A stretch of 64,000 nucleotides of DNA from Gilvimarinus sp. DA14 (lineage in GTDB: Bacteria > Pseudomonadota > Gammaproteobacteria > Pseudomonadales > Cellvibrionaceae): NCBI RefSeq assembly GCF_024204685.1, contig NZ_CP100350.1, positions 2,334,501 through 2,398,500 of the forward strand. Reading direction: 5' to 3'. The position numbers and the translations under genes were made by a program. The first letter of the stretch is position 1. Every line of letters starts with the position of its first letter. Shown here piece after piece: positions 46,338 to 55,960 of this stretch. The notes below the pieces were generated by a model. That model ran no database searches. It was given only the letters and a program-made list of their open reading frames with translations, and was not told where the DNA came from.

Positions 46338-47057
46338 TTACTGGATTTCGGCGTTGTGATAAACGCGCTGCACATCGTCTACGTCGTTGAGCATATCCAG
46401 CAGTTTTTCCAGGGTTTCGGCATCTTCGCCGGACACCTCGGTAATGGCTTGCGGTACAAACTGAATTTCGTCCACATCAAAGTCGACGCCCTCAAAGGCG
46501 TTAGTCAGCGCGTTGCGCACATTGGCGTATTCGGTGGTGGGAGCAAACACGGTTACCTTGCCGTCTTCACACTCGATGTCGTTCACATCGGCATCGGCTT
46601 CCATCAGCGCTTCCAACACGGTTTCTTCATCACTGCCGTCAAAAACAAAAATGGCGCAGTGGTCAAACATGTGACTCACACTGCCTTCTACACCCAGCTT
46701 GCTTTTGGTCTTGTTAAAGCAAGTGCGCACATCGCCAATGGTACGGTTGGGGTTATCGGTTAAGCACTCCACAATCACCATGGCGTTGCCGGGGCCAAAA
46801 CCCTCGTAGCGCGCGGGGCTGTAGTCTTCGCCGGCACCGCCCTGGGCTTTATCCAGGGCCTTTTCGATCACGTGGCTGGGCACCTGGTCTTTCTTGGCGC
46901 GGTCAATCAGGCTGCGCAGTGACAGGTTACCGGCCGGGTCGGTACCGCCCTGTTTGGCGCATACGTAGATTTCGCGGCCGTATTTGCTGTAAACCTTGGT
47001 TTTCGCGGCGGCGGTTTTCGCCATGGATTCTTTGCGGTTCTGAAAAGCTCTGCCCAT
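46338..47057 (-). CDS. YebC/PmpR family protein (YeeN-type)
   Basis: A 239-aa member of the YebC/TACO1 family: [71 protein letters not shown], and GSVSHMFDH. Family members bind DNA as regulators (PmpR) or help ribosomes at proline-rich stretches. The N-terminal sequence, lacking the classical MAGHSKW start, points to the YeeN subgroup, not to the ruvC-linked yebC. ATG 47057 starts the conserved region. Confidence 0.88.
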   Translation of the reverse strand: MGRAFQNRKESMAKTAAAKTKVYSKYGREIYVCAKQGGTDPAGNLSLRSLIDRAKKDQVPSHVIEKALDKAQGGAGEDYSPARYEGFGPGNAMVIVECLTDNPNRTIGDVRTCFNKTKSKLGVEGSVSHMFDHCAIFVFDGSDEETVLEALMEADADVNDIECEDGKVTVFAPTTEYANVRNALTNAFEGVDFDVDEIQFVPQAITEVSGEDAETLEKLLDMLNDVDDVQRVYHNAEIQ

Positions 47058-47137
47058 TGTTCCGTCTCTTGCTGGAGCCACTGAAGGCGGCTCGGGTGTT
47101 CAAAATTTAGGGCTGGATTCTACCGTCAATTAGCTGT

Positions 47138-47974
47138 TCAGGGAATGGGCAACCACTGCTCCGGCAAACCGGACTTACGCCACAGCGCCGCCGAGTCCAT
47201 GGCCAGCGCAATGGTAACGTGCACCATTACCCCGCCCCAGATAGAGCGCGACGCCAGTGCCAGTATCCCCAAAAACAAGCCGAACAGAATGGCCCCCGTC
47301 GCCTCCAGCCACAGTTTGGGAAAGTGAATCATCAAATAGGGAACACACATAATCCAAATGGCGTTGGCACCCAACGCCGGGCGCAGGGCGTTCAGCATAA
47401 AGCCGCGAAAGAAAAACTCTAAAAACACAAACTGACCGATGTACAGCGCCCACCAGCTGAGCAAATCCAACCAACTGCGCGACGCCTGACCGTAAAACGG
47501 GTAGTGATTGACAAAGTCATCGCCCAAGCTGACCAGGTAGACAAAAAACAGAATCGGCGTGGTCAGCAGCAGGTAGCCGCGCCAGTGCCGGGCGGTGTCG
47601 TTCCAGCGCCAGCCCATGTCGGCTACCCGCTCGCGTAAAATCCAGCGGATGACCAAGGCGGGGATAATCACATACCCCACTAAATGAATAAAACTCCACC
47701 AGGCGTAACCGGCCAGCTCTAAAAACCCGGCCTCGCGCAGAGCTACTATATAGGTATTTGGGTTACCACCCAGCTCACCCGTCCAGCGCAGCAACTCGAA
47801 AAAATTGCGTGAATATTTAACATAGTGAACTAGCAGCAGGCACACGCACACACAGGCCAGCACCGCCATTACCCGACGCAGCGAAGCTTCACGCGAGAGC
47901 GAATGGGAGGGAGGCTCGCGGTCGAGCTGATCCAACAGGGTGAGAATATTTTTGGGGTGCAGGGCGTTAATCAC
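47138..47974 (-). CDS. CPBP-family intramembrane protease-like protein
   Basis: A 278-aa polytopic membrane protein of the CPBP/Abi superfamily (CAAX-protease-like). Expected motifs are seen in altered form: FVFLEFFFRGFML has Leu-Glu in place of the usual Glu-Glu of EExxxR; PYLMIHFPKL supplies the second-motif His; VHVTIALAMD the third His. The lost first Glu makes peptidase activity questionable. About eight hydrophobic helices. The start is GTG at 47974. A large repeat begins 70 bp upstream. Confidence 0.78.
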   Translation of the reverse strand: MINALHPKNILTLLDQLDREPPSHSLSREASLRRVMAVLACVCVCLLLVHYVKYSRNFFELLRWTGELGGNPNTYIVALREAGFLELAGYAWWSFIHLVGYVIIPALVIRWILRERVADMGWRWNDTARHWRGYLLLTTPILFFVYLVSLGDDFVNHYPFYGQASRSWLDLLSWWALYIGQFVFLEFFFRGFMLNALRPALGANAIWIMCVPYLMIHFPKLWLEATGAILFGLFLGILALASRSIWGGVMVHVTIALAMDSAALWRKSGLPEQWLPIP

Positions 47975-48043
47975 CGATGAGGAGGCCTCTATTAAAAAGT
48001 TGTTTAGGAGAATTATGATGAAGTTATCACTTCACTCTCAATA

Positions 48044-48474
48044 TGCCCGTGTCGCCGGGCGGCGCGAGTTACTTTTTCGGCAAAAAGTAACGCCGCCGTT
48101 CCTGCGCATCCATGCGCCCACGGCATTAGTGATTCCCTTCACGTCAAAACCTCGCCCAGCAACTGGCCCCTCGGCAACTGCTCCTGCGTTGCTCTACTAC
48201 ACTACATCCATGTAGTTATGCGGGGTCCCCTCGCGTCCGGCCCGCGAGCACAGCTTGCGGTCGTTCGGTTACGTGCGAAGCAGCGCTTTGCAAACACTAG
48301 ACCTCACCCAGCCATTTTAGCGGGCCGTATCGACAGGCCTTACCCCAGGGCACCCTCTCTTGCTACGCAATTCACCTTGTCCCTGGCCTGACGATACTTG
48401 CGCAAACGTCCTGTTTGCTTACCCCCTAAAATAGGCCTCCATTCGGCTCAGTCGTAAACAGGCGAAAACCCCAA
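48044..48474 (-). repeat. ~430-bp inverted repeat, left copy
   Basis: Matches, in inverted orientation and at roughly 95% or better by eye over long stretches, the sequence at 49787-50206. It contains small hairpins (AGTTACTTTTT...AAAAAGTAAC). Relative to the right copy it carries an extra ~47 bp near 48172-48220 and lacks ~37 bp. Short open frames inside it are not genes. Confidence 0.85.
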
Positions 48475-48572
48475 TCGATTCCAGACTTATGAGGCCTAAC
48501 ATTAAGTCGTTTCTGCGACCGATACATATCTGAGCTTCTTAACCGAGTCGATATCTAATTCGCACATCCATT

Positions 48573-49706
48573 TCAGGATTTATAAGGTAGATGCGCTTGG
48601 GCGTCTTTTTGATAGGCCGCTACCATAGCAGCTTCTTGCTCTAAAAAATCCGCGATCGCCTCGTCGAAGCGTTCATCGGCCAGCCAGTGATTGGAGTAGG
48701 TGAGCACCGGCTCGAACCCGCGCGCCAGCTTGTGTTCGCCCTGGGCTCCGCCGTCAAAGCGTTTCAATCCGTGAGCAATGGCGTAATCAATGCCCTGGTA
48801 ATAACAGGTTTCAAAATGCAGAAAATCAAACTCTGCCAGCGAGCCCCAGTAGCGGCCGTACAAGGTTTGACTATCGCGCAGCAATAGCGAAGCGGCCACC
48901 GGCTGGCTCTCAAGGTAGGCGATAACCATCACGCACTGTTCACTCAAGCGCTGGCCCAATCGGCTAAAAAACTCTTCATTTAAATAGCCGGTGTGGCCGC
49001 TGCGCTTTAAATAGGTGCGCGCATACATCTGGTAAAAAAAGGCCCAGTCGCTATCGCTGATGTTCGCGCCCGAAAGCGTTTTAAAAGTAAAACCCTGCTC
49101 GCGCACCTTGCGTCTCTCTTTCAGCACGTTTTTGCGCTTGCGTGAACTAAAGGTGGCCACGAAATCGTCAAAGCTCTGGTAGTCGCGATTAAACCAGTGA
49201 AACTGACATGCAGTGCGCTGCCCCAAACCCTGCTCGCGCAGCTGCTCGCTAAGCTCAAGGCTTGGGAATAAACAGTGCCAGCCCGATAACTGGTGGCTTT
49301 CGCACTCGCGCTTTATGGCCTCCAACGCATAGGCTCGAACCTCTGGATCATCGCTGCCCAAAAAGCGGGGACCGTAGCAGGGGGTAAAAGGCACGGCGCT
49401 GATCAGCTTGGGATAATACTCCAGCCCATAGCGCTGGTAGGCATCCGCCCAGGCCCAGTCAAAAACATACTCGCCGTAGGAATGTGCCTTGATAAAAGAC
49501 GGGATCAACAGCACCGGGGCATCGTTTTCTTCTACTAATAAATGGAAAGGCTGCCAGCCGGTATCGGCAGTGGTGGCCCCCGAGTGCTCCAGCGCCGCAA
49601 ACCATTGGTGGCGATTAAATGGATTGTCACCAGCGACCAGAGAATTCCAGTCGGTATCAGAGCATTGGTCGATAGAGGTAAGAAAACGGTGGGTCATTTT
49701 GGCCAT
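48573..49706 (-). CDS. DUF482/peptidogalycan-type GNAT-fold protein
   Basis: A 377-aa protein of the DUF482 (PF04339) family, a double GNAT-like fold related to FemAB-type aminoacyl/acyl transferases. Characteristic stretches: NPFNRHQWFAALEHSG, YGEYVFDWAWADAYQRYG, FTPCYGPRFL, SSRKRKNVLKERRKV, GRYWGSLAEFDFLHFETCYYQG, and FDGGAQGEHKLARGFEP. The acceptor is unknown. ATG 49706 is preferred over the open frame to 49760 because family proteins begin near here. The gene is bracketed by an inverted pair of ~420-bp repeats. Confidence 0.88.
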   Translation of the reverse strand: MAKMTHRFLTSIDQCSDTDWNSLVAGDNPFNRHQWFAALEHSGATTADTGWQPFHLLVEENDAPVLLIPSFIKAHSYGEYVFDWAWADAYQRYGLEYYPKLISAVPFTPCYGPRFLGSDDPEVRAYALEAIKRECESHQLSGWHCLFPSLELSEQLREQGLGQRTACQFHWFNRDYQSFDDFVATFSSRKRKNVLKERRKVREQGFTFKTLSGANISDSDWAFFYQMYARTYLKRSGHTGYLNEEFFSRLGQRLSEQCVMVIAYLESQPVAASLLLRDSQTLYGRYWGSLAEFDFLHFETCYYQGIDYAIAHGLKRFDGGAQGEHKLARGFEPVLTYSNHWLADERFDEAIADFLEQEAAMVAAYQKDAQAHLPYKS

Positions 49707-49786
49707 AGGGCTATGATACACCGTAACTAAGTTTCTGTTCTTGGTTGCCTGCACGTTCAATTATGAGTCTGAAGCCGTGGATTCAC

Positions 49787-50206
49787 TTGGGGTTTTCGCC
49801 CGTTTACAACTGAGCCGAGCGGAGGCCTATTTTAGGGGGTGAGCAAACAGGATGTTTGCGCAAGTATCGCCAGGCCAGGGACAAGGTGAATTGCGTAGCA
49901 AGAGAGGGTGCCCTGGGGTAGGGCCTGTCGATACGGCCCGCTAAAATGGCTGGGTGAGGTCTAGTGTTTGCAAAGCGCTGCTTTGCACGTAACCGAACGA
50001 CCGCAAGCTGTGCTCGCGGGCCGGACGCGAGGGGACCCCGCAGGGGCCAGTTGTTGGGCGAGGTTTTGACGTGAAGGGAATCACTAAGACCCAAAGCACT
50101 CGCTGCGCTCACGGGGCCAGCTTTGCCGTGGGCGCATGGATGCGCAGGAACGGCGGCGTTACTTTTTGCCGAAAAAAGTAACTCGCCACGCCCGGCGACG
50201 CGGGCA
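49787..50206 (+). repeat. ~420-bp inverted repeat, right copy
   Basis: Inverted partner of 48044-48474. It starts TTGGGGTTTTCGCC and ends in the AGTTAC hairpin and CGGGCA. Insertions distinguishing it from the left copy are small blocks, so the two have diverged by indels more than substitutions. It ends 41 bp from the lyase stop codon. Confidence 0.85.
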
Positions 50207-50247
50207 GATTAAAAGAGAAATGGCAATTTCTGCAGTACGCATCTGGT

Positions 50248-50991
50248 CTAACGGCCGATGCCGTCACACTTAACCCGCGTATCCGCATCGAAAGCAGCCA
50301 GCAGTTCAACGGCGTTGTCAGTCTGGCGGGCGTTGTCGATCAAGATAGTCTCGGTGGAATCCTCGCGGGCGCGCAGTATCCCGATTTGGGTGAACATAGC
50401 GTCCGTATCGTTCACTCGGGTCTGTAAATGTTGGGCGAAGACTTGCTCGCCGTCGTGCCAAAGGGTGACGTGGCCTTTTTGCGGGTCGCTGGAGAAATGG
50501 ATGTGCATGGCGACATCGTGCCACACGCCGGCACTGGCGCCTTGGGGCGCGCTCCAGTGGGCGGTATCGGCGCTGGAGGTCTGAAAGCTGAGTGCCTCGC
50601 CGTGGATATTAAAACGTATTTGCTGCTGCCAGGAGTCGCTGGACTCCCAGTACCCCAGCTCGTGCTTGGCCTGGGACAGAGCCTCGGGTAGATAAAAGCT
50701 CCAGCCAAAGTAAACCTCGGCACCCTCGCGGGTATCACTGGGCTTAAAGGTCAGCTCGCTGCGGTTAAGGGCGGCATTGCCGTGCCAGAGAAATTCTTCG
50801 GCGCCGGTGAGGGTAATCAGTGCGGCGTGTTCGCCCTGGTACACACAGTCGCTTTGTACCTCGATCCCCTGCGGATTCAAGTGATAATGCCACTGACTTA
50901 AATCGCCGGTTTCAAAATCGCCGCGCCAGATGTCGTCGGCCTGAGCGCTCGCCGCCACTGCCAGTAGCCCCACTAACACCATTATTTTCAT
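50248..50991 (-). CDS. Secreted heparin-lyase-I-like polysaccharide lyase
   Basis: A 247-aa exported protein (signal MKIMVLVGLLAVAASAQA) with the jelly-roll fold of the heparin lyase I family (PF14099): DIWRGDFETGDLSQWHYHL, NRSELTFKP, EVYFGWSFYLPE, and the later block VWHDVAMHIHFSSDPQKGHVTLWHDGEQVF. Substrate is not predictable; members act on uronic-acid polysaccharides. ATG 50991 has GGGAG 7 nt upstream; the frame continues far upstream (to 51789) but that part is antisense to gspC. It diverges from the T2SS operon, which may secrete it. Confidence 0.85.
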   Translation of the reverse strand: MKIMVLVGLLAVAASAQADDIWRGDFETGDLSQWHYHLNPQGIEVQSDCVYQGEHAALITLTGAEEFLWHGNAALNRSELTFKPSDTREGAEVYFGWSFYLPEALSQAKHELGYWESSDSWQQQIRFNIHGEALSFQTSSADTAHWSAPQGASAGVWHDVAMHIHFSSDPQKGHVTLWHDGEQVFAQHLQTRVNDTDAMFTQIGILRAREDSTETILIDNARQTDNAVELLAAFDADTRVKCDGIGR

Positions 50992-51319
50992 AAATTGACT
51001 CCCTAGCCCACCCAACACTCGACGATCCGACAACCGACTATAGAGGCGCAAAAAACAAATTGGTAGCGTTGTCATGATCACACAAGTGTAAAAAAGTGAG
51101 ACAGTCTCGAACCTGCGATGCAAAAAAACTGTCACAATGCCAGCGTAGGCTGGCCGGCCTTTGCGCCATTTCGCTTTTACCAGGGGGTTGCAGTACAATC
51201 GGTCGGCTACACGTGGGCCCGGGAAATGGCCCCGATGATAGATGAACGATAAAAACAGCAAATCGCCCCAAGGCGATTGAAGAAGTACCCGCGCCAGCCG
51301 GGATAAACAAAGACCATTT
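50992..51319. other. Divergent promoter region, lyase and gsp operon
   Basis: 328 bp with no credible gene. It must contain the gspC promoter (rightward) and lyase promoter (leftward). A short hairpin TCGCC-CCAA-GGCGA lies at 51264-51277, in the probable gspC leader. No confident -35/-10 pair can be named. Confidence 0.5.
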
Positions 51320-52363
51320 ATGCAGAATCTGACAATGCAAGAACCCGGCACCTCGGGCGCTGATCGCCTGAACGCAGTGGGCCGCCGCTTGGGCCAGGCT
51401 CTGTCTCGCGTTTCTACCCGCCGCTGGCAGCAACTGGCGTTGCTGCTGATTGTGCTGTGGCTGGCCCACAGTCTGGCGCAGTTGTTTTGGGCGCTGACCC
51501 CTAGCCCCGAGATTCCCCCCGCCAGCATTTCCCCCAATGCCCTCGAAACCGGCAACTCGCAATCCGGCGCGCGCCCCGTGGATGTCAGCGAATTAAAAGA
51601 ACTCACTATATTCGGCGCCGGTAGCGGCGAGGTTGAAGAACTTCCGGTAGAGCAGGCGCAACCGCTGGAGCCGCAAATTGAAGACCAGGCGGTGGATACC
51701 AAGCTATCGCTGGTGCTGCAGGGCGTGATTAATTCCAGCGATAGCAAATCCGCCCGCGCCATTATTGCCGACTCCAAGAGCCAGGCCATTTACGGCCCGG
51801 GCGACGAGTTGGAAAACATGAACAATGTAAAGGTCGCCAAGGTACTCGATTTACGGGTCATTCTGGACAACAAAGGCCAGTACGAGTCCCTCTGGTTGTA
51901 CAAAGACGACCCCAATGCACCGCGCATTGCCAGGCGTCAGGCGCCCCCACCGGCCGATACCCCAAGTCGCAGCTGGGACGGCGACCCACAAGAATTGAGT
52001 GAAGGCCGCGATGCCGAAGACCCCGCCCAGGGTCCCATGGAACAAGACACACCCGCGGCGGAGGACGACGCCAGCCAGGCCATTGAAGCGGCGCGTAAAA
52101 ATCTGTCCGACGTGGTCGCCTTTAACATTCACCGGGAGAACGGCCAGATCAAAGGCTACAAGGTTCGCCCCGGTCGCAACTCGGCGGCCTTTGATGCCGT
52201 CGGTCTGCAAAACGGCGATGTCGTTACTGCCGTAAACGGTACGCCTTTGGACAACCCGGGGCGCATCATGGAAATTTATCGCAATTTAGGTCAAGCCACA
52301 TCCGCCAGCCTCGAAATCGAGCGCAATGGTGAATCCGTGACCGTTGACGTAGAGCTGGAGTAA
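51320..52363 (+). CDS. gspC: Type II secretion protein GspC
   Basis: The inner-membrane clamp protein (347 aa) linking the secretin GspD to the cytoplasmic-membrane platform. A cytoplasmic N-terminus is followed by one TM helix (about 39-58), a homology-region domain (KLSLVLQGVINSSDSKSARAIIAD), a Pro/Asp-rich linker, and a C-terminal PDZ domain (NGQIKGYKVRPGRNSAAFDAVGLQNGDVV). First gene of the gsp operon. Confidence 0.93.
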   Translation: MQNLTMQEPGTSGADRLNAVGRRLGQALSRVSTRRWQQLALLLIVLWLAHSLAQLFWALTPSPEIPPASISPNALETGNSQSGARPVDVSELKELTIFGAGSGEVEELPVEQAQPLEPQIEDQAVDTKLSLVLQGVINSSDSKSARAIIADSKSQAIYGPGDELENMNNVKVAKVLDLRVILDNKGQYESLWLYKDDPNAPRIARRQAPPPADTPSRSWDGDPQELSEGRDAEDPAQGPMEQDTPAAEDDASQAIEAARKNLSDVVAFNIHRENGQIKGYKVRPGRNSAAFDAVGLQNGDVVTAVNGTPLDNPGRIMEIYRNLGQATSASLEIERNGESVTVDVELE

Positions 52364-52375
52364 GTGAGGTTTTTT

Positions 52376-54400
52376 GTGAGAGCGTGTTACCAACGAATCC
52401 GAGCCACCTTTTTGGTGATTGCCCTTGCCCTGCCGGTAATGGTTGCCGCCGCCGAGCAAACCTGGACCGTCAATTTTAAAGACTCGGATATTCAAGAAGT
52501 TATTAAATTTATCGCCGAAGCCACCGGTAAAACCATTGTTATCGACCCCAAGGTGCGCGGTCAGGTAAAAGTGATTTCGGAAAAACCGGTCAACAGCAAG
52601 GAGCTATACGGCCTGTTCCTCTCTATTTTGGATGTGCACGGTTTTACCGCGGTGGAAAACGGCGAGGTGGTGCGTATTGTCCCCAACCGCGACGCCCGCT
52701 CACTGCCCATACCCAGTGCCGACAGCGGCCCGGACGATAACGACGCCTACATGACTCAGGTGATCCAGCTGGAAAACATCAGCGCCGCCAAACTGCTGCC
52801 GGTGCTGCGCCCGCTGGTACCCCAGCACGGTCATATTTCGGCCTACGACCCCAGCAATGCCATTATCGTTACCGACACCCGCGCCAACATTAACCGTTTG
52901 CTGGATGTGGTAAAGCAAATCGATAAGGCGGCGGTGATCAGCACCGAACTTGTTGAGCTGCGCTACGCCCAGGCCGACGCCATTGTGAAGGTGATTCAGC
53001 AGCTGGAAAAACCCGACGCCCAGCGCGGCAACGGCAATGCGCCAGTTACTGTAGTTGCCGACACCCGCATTAACGGCGTATTAATCAATGGCGATGACAT
53101 GCAGCGCGAGCGCATCAAAATGCTGATTCGCCGCCTGGACCGGCCGCAGATCACCAACTCCAACGTGCGCGTGGTTTACCTCAAATACGCCAAGGCCGAC
53201 CAGGTGGCCGAGGTGCTTAACGGTGTACTGCAAAATATGCAGAAGTTGGAGCAGGCCGAAGGCGGCAACAGCAACACCGGCTCGCGCAATCAGATTAAAG
53301 CGAGCGTACAGGCCGACGAAGACACCAATGCCATTTTAATTACCGCCGACGGCGATACCCTGCAATCGCTGATGGTACTGGTGGAAAGCCTGGATATCCG
53401 CCGCGCCCAGGTGTTGGTGGAGGCCATTATTGTCGAGCTGTCCAGCTCTGATGCCGCCGAGCTGGGTATTGAGTGGATGTACCGCGATGACAACGCCGGC
53501 TTTGGCAGCTCTGCCAACGACGCCGCCAACGACATGGGTGTGATTGGCTCAATCGGCGCCAGCGGCTTCGGCGACGACGACACAGCCCTGGTTAACCTTG
53601 CCCAAGGGCTTGCGGGTATTCCAGGGCAGGTGTTCGGTATTGGTCATCTGGGCCAGTCCACCGATATGCTGGCGGTACTGAAACTGTTAAAGGCCAATGG
53701 CGCGACCAACATTCTGTCGACACCAAGCCTGTTAACCACAGACAACCACGAAGCGGAAATCTCCGTGGGTAAAAATGTGCCTTTTGTTACCGGCTCTTAC
53801 ACCAGCACCGGCAGCGGCAGCAGCAACCCCACCAACCCGTTTAACACCGTAGAGCGTAAAGACGTGGGTATTCTGCTGACCGTAACCCCCCATGTGAACG
53901 ACGGCGATACCGTGGTGATGGATATTGCGCAGGAGATTTCCAGCGTGGATGAAACCGCCGCGCAGAGTAACGGCATTGTCACCAATCAGCGCAAGATCAA
54001 CACCCAGGTGATGGCAGCCTCGGGCGAGATTATCGTTCTCGGCGGCCTGATTCAGGACGATGTCAGCACCTTTGAGCGCAAGGTGCCGTTGCTGGGCGAC
54101 ATTCCGATTCTTGGCAACCTGTTCAAAAGCCAGAGCAAAAACACGGCAAAAACCAACCTGATGGTGTTTATCCGCGCCAGCGTGGTGCCGGACGATGAAA
54201 TGCTGATTGGCGCCACTTCGGAAAAATACCGTCATATTCGCGAGCGATTGATCGATCAACGCAATAACACCAATCTGATCACCAGCCCGGACGACATTCC
54301 CATGTTGCCCGAATGGGAAGAGCAGCTGCGCCGGGTGCAAAGCCGCTACGAATACGGCGAAGAGGCCGTGGAAGAAACCCCAGCCGAGGCCGGAGAGTAA
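52376..54400 (+). CDS. gspD: Type II secretion secretin GspD
   Basis: The outer-membrane secretin (674 aa). The signal peptide ends VMVAAAEQ, then N0 (WTVNFKDSDIQEVIKFIAE), three N-type KH domains, and the secretin core (SVGKNVPFVTGSYTS, VERKDVGILLTVTPHVN, KVPLLGDIPILGNLF), then an S-domain tail that could bind a pilotin. I prefer GTG 52376, with GAGG 6 nt upstream, over GTG 52364, which abuts the gspC stop. No pilotin gene is seen. Confidence 0.95.
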   Translation: MRACYQRIRATFLVIALALPVMVAAAEQTWTVNFKDSDIQEVIKFIAEATGKTIVIDPKVRGQVKVISEKPVNSKELYGLFLSILDVHGFTAVENGEVVRIVPNRDARSLPIPSADSGPDDNDAYMTQVIQLENISAAKLLPVLRPLVPQHGHISAYDPSNAIIVTDTRANINRLLDVVKQIDKAAVISTELVELRYAQADAIVKVIQQLEKPDAQRGNGNAPVTVVADTRINGVLINGDDMQRERIKMLIRRLDRPQITNSNVRVVYLKYAKADQVAEVLNGVLQNMQKLEQAEGGNSNTGSRNQIKASVQADEDTNAILITADGDTLQSLMVLVESLDIRRAQVLVEAIIVELSSSDAAELGIEWMYRDDNAGFGSSANDAANDMGVIGSIGASGFGDDDTALVNLAQGLAGIPGQVFGIGHLGQSTDMLAVLKLLKANGATNILSTPSLLTTDNHEAEISVGKNVPFVTGSYTSTGSGSSNPTNPFNTVERKDVGILLTVTPHVNDGDTVVMDIAQEISSVDETAAQSNGIVTNQRKINTQVMAASGEIIVLGGLIQDDVSTFERKVPLLGDIPILGNLFKSQSKNTAKTNLMVFIRASVVPDDEMLIGATSEKYRHIRERLIDQRNNTNLITSPDDIPMLPEWEEQLRRVQSRYEYGEEAVEETPAEAGE

Positions 54401-54403
54401 GCG

Positions 54404-55957
54404 GTGAACAGCGAAATCTCTGAACCGGCTAAGCTGCCCGAGGAATTTGAAGAAGCCCTGGGCACCGAGGAAGAAGAACATCTGGCGGCCAGCGCCGGCG
54501 AAAGCCCGCGCCTGCCGTTTAGCTATGCCTCGGATCACGGCGTAATGCTCGACCCCGAACGCCCCAACACCGTGCTGCATAAACCTGGGCTGCGCCTTGA
54601 AGTGCTGTCCGAATTGTCGCGCTACTTTGATGGCGAAATGACCCTGGAGGAGCTGGACGCCGACACCTTCCAGCGCCAGCTGACCCGCGAATACCAAAGC
54701 AGCGACGGCGCCGCCCAGCGCGCTGCCGAAGATCTGGGTAACGAGTTTGACTTGTCCTCTATGGCCGATGATCTGGCCGATCGCACTGACCTGCTGGCCG
54801 GTGATGACGACGCCCCGGTGATTCGTTTGATCAACGCGATTTTGTCCCAGGCGGTGCGCGAGCAGGCTTCGGATATTCACCTCGAGCCCTTCGAAGACCG
54901 GGTGTCGGTGCGCTTTCGCACCGACGGCGTACTGAGCGAAGTACTCTCGCCCAAGCCCGAGCTGGCCCCGGTGCTGGTATCGCGTTTAAAAGTGATGGCG
55001 CGGCTGGATATCGCCGAGAAGCGCCTGCCCCAGGATGGCCGCATTACCGTGCGCCTGGCCGGGCACGCGGTGGATATTCGCGTCTCTACCATTCCCTCGG
55101 CCCACGGCGAGCGCATTGTGCTGCGCCTGCTGGATCAGGCCGCCGGGCAACTCAAGCTCGAAGAGCTGCAAATGCCCAAACTGGTGGAGGAGCGTTTCGG
55201 CAAAGCCCTGTTGCGCCCCCACGGAATTATTCTGGTGACCGGCCCCACCGGCTCGGGTAAGACCACCACGCTATACGCGGGGCTCAGTCACATCAACGCC
55301 CCCAGCCGCAATATCCTGACCATTGAAGACCCTATCGAATACCTGCTGCCGGGCATTGGCCAGACCCAGGTAAACGCCAAGGTGGATATGACCTTTGCCC
55401 GCGGCCTGCGCGCCATTTTGCGTCAAGACCCGGACGTAGTGATGGTGGGTGAGATTCGCGACTCGGAAACCGCCGACATCGCCATTCAGGCCAGTTTGAC
55501 CGGCCACTTGGTGCTCTCTACCCTGCACACCAACACCGCCATTGGCGCGATTATGCGTTTGAAGGATATGGGCGTAGAGCCCTTCCTGCTCGCCTCTAGT
55601 GTGGAGGTAGTGATGGCGCAGCGCCTGGTGCGCAAACTGTGCAACGAGTGTAAAGAGGTCTACGAGCCCACCGAGTCCGAGCGCGAAATGCTGAAAATAC
55701 CCGCCGGCCAGACCATTTTCCGGGCTAAGGGCTGCAATAAGTGCAACCAGATGGGCTATCGCGGCCGTAAGGGGATTTACGAGCTGATCGAAATCAACGA
55801 GGCCATGCGCCACCTGATTCACGAAGAGGCGGGCGAGCAGGAGCTGATTGCCGAGGCGCGCAAACACTCCGAGTCCATCAGCGACGATGGCCGCCATCAG
55901 GTGGTGACCGGCGTGACCAGCCTGGAAGAAGTTCTGCGGGTCACCACAGCGAGTTAA
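54404..55957 (+). CDS. gspE: Type II secretion ATPase GspE
   Basis: The cytoplasmic hexameric ATPase (517 aa) powering pseudopilus assembly. N1/N2 domains dock GspL; catalytic motifs: Walker A GPTGSGKTTTL, Asp box TIEDPIEY, Walker B LRQDPDVVMVGEIRDSETA, His box LHTNTAIGA. The tetracysteine zinc module CNEC...CNKC typical of GspE/PilB is present. GTG 54404 with GGAGAG upstream; 3 bp separate it from gspD. Confidence 0.96.
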   Translation: MNSEISEPAKLPEEFEEALGTEEEEHLAASAGESPRLPFSYASDHGVMLDPERPNTVLHKPGLRLEVLSELSRYFDGEMTLEELDADTFQRQLTREYQSSDGAAQRAAEDLGNEFDLSSMADDLADRTDLLAGDDDAPVIRLINAILSQAVREQASDIHLEPFEDRVSVRFRTDGVLSEVLSPKPELAPVLVSRLKVMARLDIAEKRLPQDGRITVRLAGHAVDIRVSTIPSAHGERIVLRLLDQAAGQLKLEELQMPKLVEERFGKALLRPHGIILVTGPTGSGKTTTLYAGLSHINAPSRNILTIEDPIEYLLPGIGQTQVNAKVDMTFARGLRAILRQDPDVVMVGEIRDSETADIAIQASLTGHLVLSTLHTNTAIGAIMRLKDMGVEPFLLASSVEVVMAQRLVRKLCNECKEVYEPTESEREMLKIPAGQTIFRAKGCNKCNQMGYRGRKGIYELIEINEAMRHLIHEEAGEQELIAEARKHSESISDDGRHQVVTGVTSLEEVLRVTTAS

Positions 55958-55960
55958 CCT

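Noticed and set aside
48050-48215. Short ORFs within the inverted repeats, sharing the peptide QKVTPPFLRIHAPTA
   Set aside because: They are identical only because the DNA repeats are; no start signals or known domains.
50992-51789. N-terminal extension of the lyase frame antisense to gspC
   Set aside because: A signal peptide and good RBS start at 50991; the extension is Ser/Arg-rich shadow sequence.
53732-54880. Long minus-strand open frame (382 codons) opposite gspD/gspE
   Set aside because: It is antisense to two well-supported genes, rich in His/Gln/Gly as expected from reading GC-rich codons backwards, with no domain or Shine-Dalgarno.
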